Below are positions 42,769-55,500 of a DNA stretch of 64,000 nt, in pieces. The translations under genes and the position numbers were made by a program. Source of the stretch: Tulasnella sp. 424. Its lineage: Eukaryota > Basidiomycota > Agaricomycetes > Cantharellales > Tulasnellaceae. Where the stretch lies: NCBI GenBank assembly GCA_019633425.1, contig WSUB01000023.1:130961-194960 (forward strand). The letters run 5' to 3'. Below the pieces are notes generated by a model, which saw nothing but the letters and a program-made list of their open reading frames with translations, did no database searches and was not told the DNA's origin. The stretch's first letter is position 1; every line of letters starts with the position of its first letter.

Positions 42769-45185
42769 ATGAGTGGTACGAATGCCAATGTAGCGCCCAC
42801 ACATGCAGACCCGAAGCAGCACAAGATGGCAGTAGTTAGTGATCGCCCCTTCTTTCCTTACCAAAAGCGCGTAGATAACTAACACGGACTCACCGACTCG
42901 CAGAAACATATCCTTCAAGACCGATCGTGGCTCCGTATTCACCCCGAAACCATCGAACTCGACAACGAACGGCAGATGGGGGGAGGCCAGGCAGACGTTA
43001 CTCCCGGGATCCTAGAGAGGATCCCCGGGGAGACCACCCGAGTCGCTGTGAAGAAGCTGCGATACGGCGACAATACTGACAATGAAAAGTTTTCAAAGGT
43101 ATGACATCCTTGGATTTTGTGAACTCGAGGCTTTTCAGATTTCGTACTGATCCTTTTCCTGAAGTCCTTCGTTTATGAAGTAGACATTTTAGCTGGACTG
43201 TCCCATCCCAACATCGTCAAATTGCTCGGCTTCATAGAAGATCTGGAGAATGGCGAAGCGTGTATGATATTTGCTTGGGAGGAGAACGGCAATGTCCAAG
43301 AGTTCCTCGCGAAGAGGAAATGTGACGTTCCCGAACGAGTATCATTAGTACGGAGAGCTCATATATACCGTCCACGTATAGGACACAATTTTAATAGTTT
43401 TATTTTAGGTTAAGGACGTGACGGCAGGATTAGAATACCTTCACACTCAACAGCCTCCCATCTGTCATGGCGATCTCAAGTCGGTGCGTGGCCACATATC
43501 AATTTGTTTACGAAGGTTCTGCTTACTTGGACCTCACCGTAGCTTAATATATTGGTCAACTCTTCCTGTCGCGCAGTCATTACGGATTTTGGCTCTGCGC
43601 GGGTTCCTCGAAGACGGTCAGACAGCAAGGCCGATCGCAAACAAGTTGAACCCAACGCCACCGTTCCCTCCAGCCAGGGGCTCCCAATATCATCTAGAAT
43701 CAATATCTCTGTCACTGGGAATCAGTTGACACTAAGCGGTCCATCCTGGTCGTTTCGCTGGATCGCTCCAGAAGTTCTACTTGAAGAGGCCCGGGATCCG
43801 GATCTACCGAGCGATATCTGGGCTCTTGGATGGGTCATCTGGGAGGTAAGGGAACGAAGCCGTAGAAACGCTGGAAGACTCGCCCAACTCACCTAATTAC
43901 ACCATTGACTGCGGACTACTAGATCGTAACGGACAAATTGCCTTTTCACGAGCTCAATAACGAGCTCGAGATTATAAAGGCTGTCATTGAGCTGACAAGT
44001 CCCTCGCCGGTTAGGAGAGATGCACAGATGTCGCAAATCGTTGCTCTTTGCACTCTGGTAATGGACTGCTTGGCATATAATCCTACCTCAAGACCAACCG
44101 CAACCAAGTGCTGCGCATCGCTTAAATGGATGGTACGCGTTCCACATATCTTTGGTCGCAATGCACTGAGACTGGCCTTCCAGCCCTCGGTCGTACCGGC
44201 ATGCGAAATACGGTCTGACGTGGAAGCCCGCTCCACGGCCCTCTTGCTCACCTCAAGCTACATTCATTATTCCCAAAGCCACTATGAAACCGCTGGTGAA
44301 TTACTCAACAAGGCCCTCGCAAATGCCAAGTCCGAAAACGACGCATTATCGGTTGCGGAGTGCCAAAGTTGGCTGGGAGAGGTCTACCTCGCTCAGAATA
44401 GGCACGACGAAGCGAAAAGGTCATTTTCTAAAGCGCGGGGCACCTACACTAGCCTCGGGAATGATGAAGGTCTCATGCGCTCGTTGGATGGACTGGGTGG
44501 TGTATACCACGCTCAACACCGGTACGACGAAGCGGAGAAACTCTTCCTTGAAGCCGAGAAGATTTGTGTGCGTAGGGACGACGACGTGGGACGAGCGCAG
44601 GTGCTGAATGGGTTAGGCGCCCTCCGGCTGGCCCAACATAGGTATAACGAAGCCAGGAATTACTTTGTTCAGGCGTTGGCCGTCCACAACCGCGTCGGTA
44701 ACCACCTAGGCCAAGCAAACTCGCTAAGCGGACTGGGTAGCGTGGACTACGCTCAACGTCGATACAAAGGAGCGATGGAATCATTCGTCAAAGCTGGAAG
44801 CATCTACGGGCGGATCGGCAATGCTATGGGGCGTGGGGACACCTTGAATGGGGTCGCTGCTGTCCTACTTAAGCAGTGCAGATACTCGGAGGCCAGGGAG
44901 TGCTACTTTCAGGCGCTGGATATCCACAAGCGCATCAGTAACCACGCAGGCCAAGCAAAGTCGCTGAGTGGACTGGGTAGCGTGGACTACGGTCAGTGTC
45001 GAGATGAAGGACCGATAAAATCATTTCTTAAAGCAGAAAGCATTGATGGGCGGATCGGCAATGTTGTGGGACGCGCGGCCACGTTGAATATAGTTGCCGC
45101 AGGCTTCCCTTTTTCTTTTACGCTAAGCGCCGGTCGGCTCGACCACGCGGCGACCCTTTTTTTTTTTAATAAGCGCCGCTCCTAG
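42769..45185 (+). CDS. K6: TKL-type protein kinase with C-terminal TPRs (truncated)
   Basis: Starts MSGTNANVAPTH; seven exons, about 675 aa. VAVKKLRYGDN, SFVYEVDILAGL, HGDLKSLNILV, DFGSARVPRRR, WIAPE and DIWALGWVIWE are intact. WIAPE plus the extra ARD before PDLPSDIW are shared only with K1, as is the whole following intron. TPRs run from 44184. The end reads LNIVAAGFPFSFTLSAGR and then HAATLFFFNKRRS: two T-rich stretches, each followed by AAGCGCC, suggesting two nested or successive insertions. There is no OTU gene between K6 and K7. Confidence 0.82.
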
Positions 45186-46190
45186 ATTTCCACACGCCCC
45201 GGTTCCAATTTAGATATCGTACGTAAGCAGACCCTTCGGACCTAGCGGCCTTAAGGATCGCTCTCGATATTGAATAAGGTTGAATGCCTGCGCGAGTCGG
45301 TCGAGGGCAGAAAAAGCAAAAGTAAATAATTAAAAATCAACAACCAAATCGGCCTCGTAGGCACATAAGTGCGAGCGTAGTTTGTAGTTGGTTAGATGAT
45401 TGGGCCGGGAAAGGGAGCGCGCCTACTTTCGAAAATTAGACATCCAGGTGTAATCACTAAGTATAATAGCCGTGTTAATAACCTAGCCCAGGGACCAAAT
45501 TTTAGTAGGGACTCCAGCCCCCCCTCCCCCCCCAAAAAAAAAATTAAGAAGAAGAGGAACAAACAAACAGGTAGTAAACTCAAAGTCACGGGCCAAAAGT
45601 TAGAGTCAGCGGCCATCTTATCCGAGGGCGGAGCCGGCGAGCGCTTGTCCAGAGTCACGCGCACAGCGGTCCCCTCATTCGAATGCAGCAGAAACAACGG
45701 GTGGGTCGTCATATCACCGGTCGAAGTGCTGCGGCACAACATGTGTCAATTCGTTAGCTTATTTGCAAAAAGTAAATGAGGGCGTTCGCCGTCTGTGACC
45801 TATAGCTCTCGGCGCCTGACATGAGACAAGTGTGAAAATGACCTATCCGGAAATGCGGCACGAAATATGCGGGAACTTATTGAAAAAAAAAAAAAGGAAG
45901 AAAGAAAGAAAGAGAAGGACCTCTCTTCTCGTCTGAAAAGAGATGATGATTTCTTTTTGCTACAAGTAGCAGAGCCTTCCCAGTTTGTTTCTAATCACAT
46001 CGATTCAGATTCAGATCCGGACAAGATGAGCTCTGAGCACATCTCGCGGCGTTTTCCCACCCGGGACGTTGCGATGTGACGGAGGCGAGATCCAATTTAA
46101 ACCACATCCACATTCCCTAGACCCTCCACTTCAAATCCAAATCCTTCGCGAAAACAGATACAACAGTAACCTCGTTTGAATAGTCCAACG
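45186..46190. other. Spacer K6/K7 (promoter of K7)
   Basis: This is the only K-K junction without an OTU gene. 45186-45560 is unassigned. From about 45570 it matches the region before K9 (GGTAGTAAACTCAAA, GTCCAGAGTCACGCGCA, GCTGCGGCACA, GAGGGCGTTCGCCG). A purine microsatellite (poly-A, then GAAA repeats) lies at 45885-45920. The K promoter box is at 46037-46070. Confidence 0.5.
46037..46070 (+). promoter_or_regulatory. Conserved kinase promoter box (K7 copy)
   Basis: GAGCACATCTCGCGGCGT / TTTCCCACCCGGGACGTT, about 130 bp before the K7 ATG. Confidence 0.35.
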
Positions 46191-49100
46191 ATGAGTAGCG
46201 TGGATGACGATGTTGCGCCTACACATACGGATTCGAAGCAACACAAGCTGACGATGGTAAGTGATCGCCTCTTGCTCCCTTAGAAACAAGAGCGCAGATA
46301 ACTAACGTGGGCTCATAGGAAGGCATCCCTGAAAATCTATCGCGGCTCCGCGTTTCCTCCGATGCCATCGAAACCGAGAACGAAGGGCAAGAGTCGGGAG
46401 GGCAGGGAGAGGTCACTCGTGCGATCCTAAAGAGGGGCCCTGGACAGAAGAAGCGAGTCGCTGTGAAGAAGCTGAGATACGGCGACAATTATGATAATGA
46501 AAAGTTTTCAACGGTATGACGTTCTTGGTCTTTGTGCGGCCCAGGCCTTTTCAGACTTCGTACTCATCCTTCCCCCTGAAGTCCTTCGTCAATGAAGTAG
46601 ACCTTCTAGCTACGCTATCTCACCCCAACATCGTTAGATTGCTCGGATTCATAGCGGATCTCGAGAATGGCGATGCGCGTATGATCTTTGCTTGGGAGGA
46701 GAACGGCAATGTCCAACAGTTCCTCGCGAAGAGGAAATGTGACGTTCCCGAACGTGTATCACTAGTACGGAGAGCTCATAAGCCGTACACGTATAAGACA
46801 CAGGTTTAATAGTTTTATCTTAGGTTAAGGACGTGACGGCGGGATTGGAGTACCTTCATACTCGACAACCTCCCATCTGTCATGGCGATCTAAAGTCGGT
46901 GCGTGGCTATCTCAAATGGTTTGCGGACCACCACATGCTTACTGATACCCCGCTTAGCTTAATATACTGGTCAACTCCTCCTGCCGCGGAGTCATTACGG
47001 ATTTTGGCTCTGCGCGAGTGGTTCGAAGACGGTCAGAGAGCAAGGCCGATCGCGAACGAGTTAAACCCGAGGTCACCGTTCCCTCCCGCGCGGGCGACTT
47101 GATATCATCTCAAATCAGCATATCGGTAACTGGGAATCAATTGACGATAACCGGTCCAAAGTGGTCTTTTCGCTGGGCCGCACCCGAAATCCTCATGCTC
47201 GGAGAGGAACCGGATCTGCCCAGTGATATTTGGGCTCTTGGATGGGTTATCTGGGAGGTAAGGAAATTGGAGCGTTCCTACGCAGAGGGCTCGCCCAGCT
47301 CACTTCAATACACGATTGGCTTGGTACAGATTATAACGGATAAATTACCTTTCCACGAACTCAGTAGCGAGTTCGACATCACAATGACACTCGTCGAGCC
47401 AACAAATCAGTTGGTTGGGAACGATGCGCAGATGTCGCAAATCGCAAGTCTCTGTGCTCTGGTGGGAGACTGTTTATCGTATGATCCCGCTTCAAGGCCG
47501 ACCGCAGCTATGTGCTGCACATTAGTTAAATGGATGGTAAGCGTTCTCTGCACCTTCGACTTTTGCAATGCACTGAAACACAGCATCCTTCAGCCTTCGG
47601 CCGTACCCACAAGCGAAATGCGGTCCGACCTGAAAGACCGCTCAACGAACCTTCTGCTCAACTCGGGCTACATGCGTTATTCCCAGAACGACTATACAGC
47701 CGCTGCTGCATTATTCAACAAGGCCCTCGCAAGTGCCAAATCGGAAAACGACGCATTATCGGCAGCAGAATCCTACATTTGGCTGGGAGAGGTCTACCTC
47801 GCTCAGAACTGGCACATCGAAGCAAAAGTGTCGTTTTCTGAAGCGCACGGCATCTACACTAGTCTCAGGGATGACTCGGGTCTCATGCGTTCGCTGGACG
47901 GGCTGGGTGGTGTATGCCACGCTCAATCTCAGTACGACGAGACAGAGCGGTTCTTCCTTGAAGCCGAGAAGATTTGTGTCCGCAGGGACGACGACGTAAG
48001 ACGAGCGCAGGTGCTGAATGGGTTGGGTGCCGTCCGCCTAGCTCAACATAGATACGACGATGCCAGGATATGCTACGTTCAGGCTTTGGCCATTTTCGAC
48101 CGCATCGGTAACCACCTTGGTCAAGCAAACGCGCTGAGTGGACTGGGCAGCGTAGACCACGCGCAGTATCGATATGAAGCAGCGATGGAGTCACTCATCA
48201 AAGCGGAAAGCATCTACAAACGGATCGGTAACGACGTAGGGCTTGCAGACGCGTTACTGCTGTTTACCGTACGCAGGGCAGATCCTCAGAGGCCAGGGAG
48301 TGCTACACTCAGGCTCTAGAAATCCACAGCCGGCTCGGTAACCACCTAGGCCAAGCAAACTCGCTGAGTGGACTGGGCAGCGTAGACCACGCACAGTGCC
48401 GATATGAAACCGCGATGGTGTTACTCATCAAAGCGAAAGGCATTTACAAACGGATCGGCAACGACGTAGGACTTGCAGACGCGTTGGATGGGATCGCCGC
48501 TGTTCACCTTAAGCAGTGCAGGTACCGAAAGGCCAGAGAGTGCTACGTTCAGGCGATGGATATCCACAGCCGTGTCCGTAACCACCTAGGCCAAGCAAAC
48601 TCGCTACGTGGAGTGGGCAGCGTAGACCACGCACAGGGTCAATATGAAAGAGCGATGGAGTCACTCATCAAAGCGGAAAGCACTTACAAGCGGATCGGCA
48701 ACAACGCAGGACTTGCAGACGCGTTGAATGGGATTGCTGCTGTCCATGTCAAGAAGGAGAGATACTCGGAGGCCAGGGAGTGCTATATTCAGGCTCTGGA
48801 TATCCACAACCGCGTCGGTAACCACCTCGGCGAAGCAAACTCGCTGAATGGACTGGGCATTGTGAACCACACACAGCGTCGATATGAAGAAGCGATGGAA
48901 TCATTCGTCAAAGCGGAAAGCGTTTACAAACGGATCGGCAACGACATGGGATTTGCAGACGCGTTGAATGGGATTGCCGCTGCTCGCCTTAAGCAGTGCA
49001 GGTACTCAGAGACCAGGGAGTGCTACGTTCAGGCATTGGCCATCTTCGACAACCATCTCGGCCAAGCAAACTCGCTGACTGGACTGGGCAGCGACGTCGG

Positions 49101-50157
49101 ACTTGCAGACGCGTTGAACGGGATTGGTGCTGACCACCTTAAGCGGGGTGAGTACTCAGAGGCCGAGGAGTGCTACGTTCAGGCGCTGGAAATCCACAAC
49201 TGCGTCGGCAACCACTTAGGTCAAGCAAACTCGCTAAGTGGACTGGGCAGCGTGTACTACGCCCAGTGCCAATACGAAGGAGCGATGGAATCATTCGTCG
49301 AGGCGGAAAGCATCTACAAGCGGGTTGGCAACGATGTGGGACTTGCCGATGCGTTGAGCGGGATCGCTGCCGTTCACCTTGAGCAGTGCAGATACTCAGA
49401 GGCCGCGGAGTGCTTCGTTCGGGCACGGGAGATCCACAACCGAGTCGGTAACCATCTGGGCCAAGGAAACTCGCTGAGTGGACTAGGCAGCGTGGATCAC
49501 ACCCAGTTCCAAGATGAAGGAGAGATGAAATCATTCGTCCCGGTGGAAAGCATTTACAGGCGGATCGCCAACGACGCAGCAGTTGTACGCGTGTTGGATG
49601 CGATTGCTACCCTCCACCGCAAAGAGAGGAGATACATCCGCGGCCAAGCAGAGCTATGCTCAGGCCCTGGATATCTGCACCAAGATCGGAGATGACCTCG
49701 GTAGAGCGAATTCGCTCACTAAACTGGGTGGAGTCTGCTACACGCAGGGCGAGTATAACGATGCCGAAGCGTTATTCCGTCAAGCTAGCGAGATTCACAA
49801 ACGCATCAGCGACGAAGGGGAACAAGCAGCTGCGTTGGTCAGGTGCGGAAAAGTATCCACTGCTAGGGGTGATTACGAAGAGGCCAAATGGCTTTTCTCG
49901 AAGCAACAAAGCTCCGCGGCACATCTGCAGGGGATCGGTGGAGTTCAGTTCCTGCGTTAGTCGGATTAGGAGACCTCTGTGAGTGCCAAGGAAAAGATGA
50001 AGAATCCTTGGAGTATTACCGCCAGGCAGCAGAGGCTCTCCTCCTGCGGCCGCGGAGGACAGGGAAGCATATCGATGGACTCCTGCGCATCCGTAATCGA
50101 ATGAAGAGACTGTATTCTGCGGAGCAATGGCTCTCTGAGTGTTTCGACGATGTATAG
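46191..50157 (+). pseudogene. K7: kinase with expanded TPR array, frameshifted
   Basis: The kinase part is intact: MSSVDDDVAPTH, VAVKKLRYGDN, SFVNEVDLL, HGDLKSLNILV, DFGSARVVRRR, WAAPEI and DIWALGWVIWE. Five to six TPRs follow. Near 48250-48285 a deletion of about a dozen bases shifts the frame, and a stop follows at 48319. The TPR code resumes in another frame (to 49695), is shifted by an extra base at about 49635, and again by a lost base at about 49888 (CCAAATGGCTTTTC versus CCAAGTTGGCCTTTC in K9). The last frame ends at 50157 with the full-length family C-terminus (ALVGLGDLCECQGKDEE). It may still express a kinase with a short TPR arm (to 48319). It has the longest TPR array, with a 240-bp (two-TPR) repeat unit. 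Sequencing error is an alternative for the single-base shifts. Confidence 0.72.
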
Positions 50158-50540
50158 ACATGTACACTTTTGGAGCGAATGTATGCATAATAGGGCTTAT
50201 AATCAAAACGACATACAAAGAAGAAAAAAAACAAGAAGTACAAAACGAAGGTACTAAGCTAAAGGCTGCGAATTAGAAGATGAGGTTTTCGAGCTAGATA
50301 GCGATCAGATCGAAGAGTGTAGAGTGTGCAATAGGTCGTTTATAAAGCGTTGCGTGCAGTCAGGATCATGAGGGGGAAGAATGGCGGAACAGAAACGTAG
50401 GAGGGGACCCAGGATGTAGACCGTGCTATTAGAATGGAAGTGAAGTGGGTTCCTGGGATACGAAAGTAATCTTTCCAGAACCGGCTGGACGTAAGCTGAT
50501 CTCATTCTTTCCCGTTGGAGACTGAAAGCCCGCCCCTGCG
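50158..50540. other. Convergent spacer K7/O8
   Basis: 3' UTR block of the full-length K genes (GACATGTACAC, GCGAATGTATGCATAATAGG) and 3' flank of O8. Matches 55690-55960 and 61120-61500. Nothing coding. Confidence 0.6.
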
Positions 50541-52175
50541 TTCGTCAAATCTTAAGCTCTTTGAAGCCCCTCACATCCATCCTCCCAGTCCCATTCATAC
50601 CATCCACTCCGCCCTGCCTTCACCCGCGCTGCTTTCCTTTGCAGCATCGCTCTCCCCAACCCCAACCCCATTCTTCTTTTTCTTTTTCTCCCCAACCAAC
50701 AAAATAACCTGCTTCGGCTTTAACGGGGGCAACACCGTACCAGCTTTCGCAGCCGCCTTTCTCTGCCTTTTAGTCGTCTTGGAAGGCGTGATGGTGGATG
50801 TCGACGGTGTCTTTTGCTTCGAGTGACGCCGGGCGGCTAGGGATGATGCGGAGAGTGAGGCGGAGCGGGAGGTTGAGGTCGAGTCTGGTGCGCTTGCTCC
50901 GTCGTCTTCGTCTTCGTCGTCCTCTTCTTCGTCCTCTTCTTCTTCGTCATCGTCCTCCGTTGACTGCGGCGCGGTGAGACCCGGTGGCAAGAGGGTAGCG
51001 AAAACCTCCTTCTGCGCACGTTCACCATTGTCTCCCGCTTCAGCTTCCGCTTCCTCTTCCTCCTCCTCCGCTGCATCATCCCCTCTCTCCTCAAATCGAT
51101 CTGCCGCCTCATCACATCCCTCGCCATACTCTTCGACCTCTTCGACTCCGCCCTGCCATACTCCGACCCGGAACCCTCCCCTCCTCCGCCGTCAAACGAC
51201 TTCTTCGGACTCCACCTTGTCGCGCGCGACCGAGCGTTGGCGTTGGAGGTTTCAGCGTCTTAAAGCATGGGCGATGAAGGTGCCCTGCTGCCGTGCTGTG
51301 TATGATCGTGCTCGTCGTTGGAGCGGGGCTCTGTGAGCGCGTCGTCCGTGACGGCCTTCGTCGCTGGAGCTTTTAGGCGAGTTGATCACCGGGTCGTGGC
51401 AGAAAGCTGGAACGACGACGTTTCGCGGCTTGCCCAGATCGTGGTGGTGGTAGTGGCGGTGGCGGTTCGTTAAGGGCCATTTCGTCAGGCGGCGGCGGTC
51501 GCTCCACGACGTTTCGAACGCCTTGGTGTGGGCCCGTCAAGTTGCGTATGCCGGAGTAAAGCTCCCAATCGTGGTACGCAATGTTACGCAGCGGGCTGGT
51601 CTTCATCTGGTCCTGGTACAGTACCTGCTGGCGTGCCGTCTTCGTCGTCGTCTTTCCTGTCCTCCTGCTGCTGTCGCCGTCGTTCTCCCTCTTTCGCGTT
51701 TTTCATACGATCCCGTCGAGCTTTCCTCGCTTCTCAACTTGACATCCCTGAATTCTCCGCCATTGCTTCGGATGCCGCCGCAGCCGAGAACGTTGACGCT
51801 GCACTCGGGCCTGCGCCATCGTCCTGTGAGATGGAGGACGACGCGGAGGCAGCTCCCCGTGAGCTTCCATCCAATCGTAGACGTCTCTTCGGGAGAATAA
51901 GATGGTCTTTTGAGTTGCCGTAGAGCTGATCGTATAACGCCTGAAAGATGCAGTTACCATCGCCTAATTGGATGCAAAGATATATGTGGGATGGGGTGGT
52001 GCGGGGCGCACGCGCGTGCCGAAGGTCGAAATTGCAATCGCGTTCTGCGTTCAATTTCAAACCAAGGCGATAGAACCTTGTAAGAGGCACCTCACCTGCG
52101 GTTTTGGCAGCATACAGGCCGAGCGATCGTAGTTGCTTCGTGAGGTCTTCGGTGTTTTGGTCTGGATTCGACCAT
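50541..52175 (-). pseudogene. O8: OTU copy with internal deletion
   Basis: Exon 2 (NPDQNTEDLTKQLRSLGLYA) is complete with a GTGAGG donor. Exon 3 has DGNCIFQALYDQLYGNSKDH and LIL, then one extra C shifts the frame (PKRRLRLDG). The EAH codons are then fused to GAASASSSISQDD, deleting FVEDDKSW through VIEW. The catalytic-His region is poor (AYHDWELYSGIRN: His to Leu at the predicted catalytic position). The Asp/Glu-rich tail and the C-terminal KRQRKAAAKAGTVLPPLKPK are in good frame (50990-50595). Confidence 0.8.
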
Positions 52176-52584
52176 TAGGGAAGTGAGGAAAAGGGGGAGA
52201 AGACGGGATAGGGGTCAGAGGACAGTGCCGCGGAATGGGGAGGACAACGTGGGAGACTGAGGCCCTGAGACTACGATCAAGGTGTGAGAACTTAAAAAAA
52301 AAAGTCCTCTTTCCTTATCTGAAAGAGGTGCTGATTTTTTTGCTACTAGTAGCAGAGCTTCTCAGCTCGATTTAAATTCCGATTCGGACAAGGCGAGTTG
52401 TCCTGAGCACATTTCGCGGCGTATTCACACCCGAAACGTTGCGATGGCTGTGTGACGGAGGGCTAGGTTTGGCACCCACTTGTCCATAAGACATCCTTTT
52501 TAAACCACGTCGATATTCCCTAGACCCTCCAGGTCAACTCCAGATCCTTCGCGAAAACAGTAACCTGGTTTGAATAGCCCTACG
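52176..52584. other. Divergent spacer O8/K8
   Basis: Short shared promoter region of O8 and K8 with the K promoter box (52407-52440) and leader (AGACCCTCCAGGTCAACTCC). Nothing coding. Confidence 0.5.
52407..52440 (+). promoter_or_regulatory. Conserved kinase promoter box (K8 copy)
   Basis: GAGCACATTTCGCGGCGT / ATTCACACCCGAAACGTT, about 150 bp before the ATG. Confidence 0.35.
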
Positions 52585-55500
52585 ATGAGTGGTGTGGACG
52601 ACGATGTAGCGCCCACGCATACGGAGTCGAAGCAACACCAGCTGACGGAGGTAAGTGATCACCTCTTCCTTCCTTATCAACAGGAGCGCAGATAACTAAC
52701 GCGGGATCACAGAAAGACATCCTTCAAAACCACTCGGGGCTCAGTGTTCTCCCCGATGCCATCGAAACCGAGAACGAAGGGCAAGAGTCGGGAGGGCAGG
52801 GAGAGGTCACTCGTGCGATCCTAAAGAGGGACTCTGGACAGAGGGAGCGAGTCGCTGTGAAGAAGCTGAGATACGGCGACAATTATGATGATGAAAAGTT
52901 TTCCAAGGTATGACGTTCATGTGTTTTGTGCGGCTCAGGCCTTTTCAGACTTCGTACTCATCCTTCCTCCTAAAGTCCTTCGTCAATGAAGTAGACATTT
53001 TAGCTGGGCTATCACACCCCAACATCGTTAAATTGCTCGGATTCGTAGAGGATCTTGAGAATGACGATGCGCGTCTGATCTTTGCCTGGGAGGAGAACGG
53101 CAATGTCCAACAGTTCCTCGCGAAGAGGAAATGTGACGTTCCCGAACGTATATCACTAGTACGAAGAGCTCGTCTACCGTACACGTGTAGGACACAGATT
53201 TAATCGTTTAATTTTAGGTTAAGGACGTGACGGCAGGACTGGAGTACCTTCATACTCGACAGCCTCCCATCTGTCATGGCGATCTAAAGTCGGTGCGTAG
53301 CTATCTCAAGTTATTTGCGGATCACCAGATGCTTACTCATACCCCGCCTTAGCTTAATATACTGGTCAACCCCTTCTGCCGCGGAGTCATTACGGATTTT
53401 GGCTCTGCGCGAGTTGTTCGAAAACGGTCAGAGAGCAAGGCCGATCGCGAACGAGTTAAACCCGAGGCCTCTGTTCCCTCCCGCCCAGGCGACTTGATAT
53501 CATCTCAAATCAGCATATCTATAACTGGGAATCAATTGACGATAACCGGTCCAAAGTGGTCGTTTCGCTGGGCCGCACCCGAAATAATCATGTTCGGAGA
53601 GGAACCGGATCTGCCCAGTGATATTTGGGCTCTTGGATGGGTTATCTGGGAGGTAAGAAGATTGGGGCATTGCTACGCAGAACGCTTGCCAATCTCACCT
53701 CAATACACCATTGGCTTGATACAGATTATAACGGATAAATTGCCTTTCCATGAACTCAGTAGCGACGTCGCCATCACAAAGACATTCGTCGAGGAAACAG
53801 ATCCCTCGGTTGGGAACGATGCGCAGATGTCGCAAATCGAAAGTCTCTGCGCTCTTATGAGAGACTGTTTATCGTATGATCCTATTTCAAGGCCAACTGC
53901 AGAAAAGTGCTGCACATTAGTTAAATGGATGGTAAGCGTTTCTCTCAACTTCGGCTGTCGCAATGTACTGAAACACGGCATCCTTCAGCCTTCGGTCGTA
54001 CCCACAAGCGAAATGCGGTCCGACCTGAAAGTCCGCTCAACGGCCCTCCTGCTCAACTCCGGATACATGCATTATTCCCAAAACGACTATACAGCCGCTG
54101 CTGCCTTATTCAACAAGGCTCTCGCAAGTGCCAACTCTGAAAACGACGCGTTATCGGCAGCAGAATCCCATATTTGGCTAGGAGAGGTTTACCTTGCTCA
54201 GAACTGGCACGTCGCAGCGAAACTATCATTTTCTGAAGCACAGGTCATCTACACTAGTCTCGGGAATGACCCAGGTCTCATGCGCTCGCTGGATGGGCTA
54301 GGCGGTGTATGCTACGCTCAATACCAGTACGACGAGGCAGAGCGATTCTTCCTTGAAGCCGAGATGATTTGTCTCCGGAGGAACGATGACGTGGGACGAG
54401 CGCAGGTGCTGAATGGATTGGGTGCCGTCCGCCTGGCCCAACATAGATGCAACGATGCCGGGATGTGCTACGCTCGGGCGTTGGCCATTTTCCACCGCGT
54501 CGGTAACCATCTCGGTCAAGCAAACTCGCTGAGTGGACTGGGCAGCGTAGACCACGCACAGCATCGATATGAAGAAGCGATGGAGTTACTCATCAAAGCG
54601 GGAAGCATTTATAAACGGATCGGCAACGACGTAGGGCTTGCAGACGCGTTGAATGGGATCGCTACTGTCCATCTTAAGCAGTGCAGATACTCAGAGGCCA
54701 AGGCGTGCTACGTTCGGGCATGGGAGATCTACAGCCGCGCCGGTAACCACCTAGGTCAAGCAAACTCGCTAAGTGGACTGGGCAGCGTGGACCAGGCCCA
54801 GTGCCGATACGAAGGAGCGATGGAATCATTTGTCGAGTCGGAAAGCATCTACAAGCGGATCGGCAACGACGTAGGACTCGCAGACGTGTTGGATGCGATC
54901 GCTGCTGTTCATCTTAAACAGTGCAGATACTCGGACGCCAGGGAGTGCTACATTCAGGCTCTGGAAATCCACAGCCGGTTCGGTAATCACCTAGGCCAAG
55001 TACACTCGCTGAGTGGACTGCGTAGCGTGGGCCACGCCCAGTATCGACCAGAATTAGCGATGGAAGCATTTGCCGAACTAGGAAGCATTTACCAGCGGAT
55101 TGGCAACGACGCAGGACTTGCAGACGCGTTGGATGGGATCGCTGCTGTTCACCTTAAACAGTACAGTTACTCAGAGGCCAGGGAGTGCTACGTTCAGGCT
55201 CTGGATATCTGCACCAATACCGGACATGACCTGCGTAGAGCGGCCTTGCTCACCAAACTGGGTGCAGTCTGCTACACGCAGGGCGAGTATGGCGATGCCG
55301 TAGAGTCATTCTGTCAAGCTAGCGAGATTCACAAGCGCATCAGCGACAAAGGGAAGCAGGTAGTCGCGCTGGTCAGGTGTGGAAACGTATCCACTGCTAA
55401 GGGTGATTACGAAGAGGCCAAATTGACCTTTCTCGAAGCAACAAAGCTCCACGGCACATCTGCATGGGGTAGGCGGAGGTCAGCTCCTGCGTTAGTTGGA

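Noticed and set aside
46191..49695. Regular repeats as a possible CRISPR or satellite array
   Set aside because: The period is 120/240 bp, in frame, and encodes TPR helices; no short identical repeats with unique spacers.
53653..53724. Treating the segment after WVIWE as coding in K7-K9
   Set aside because: The same interval contains stops in K1 and has GTAAG...AG ends everywhere; kinase families join WE directly to I(V/I)T.
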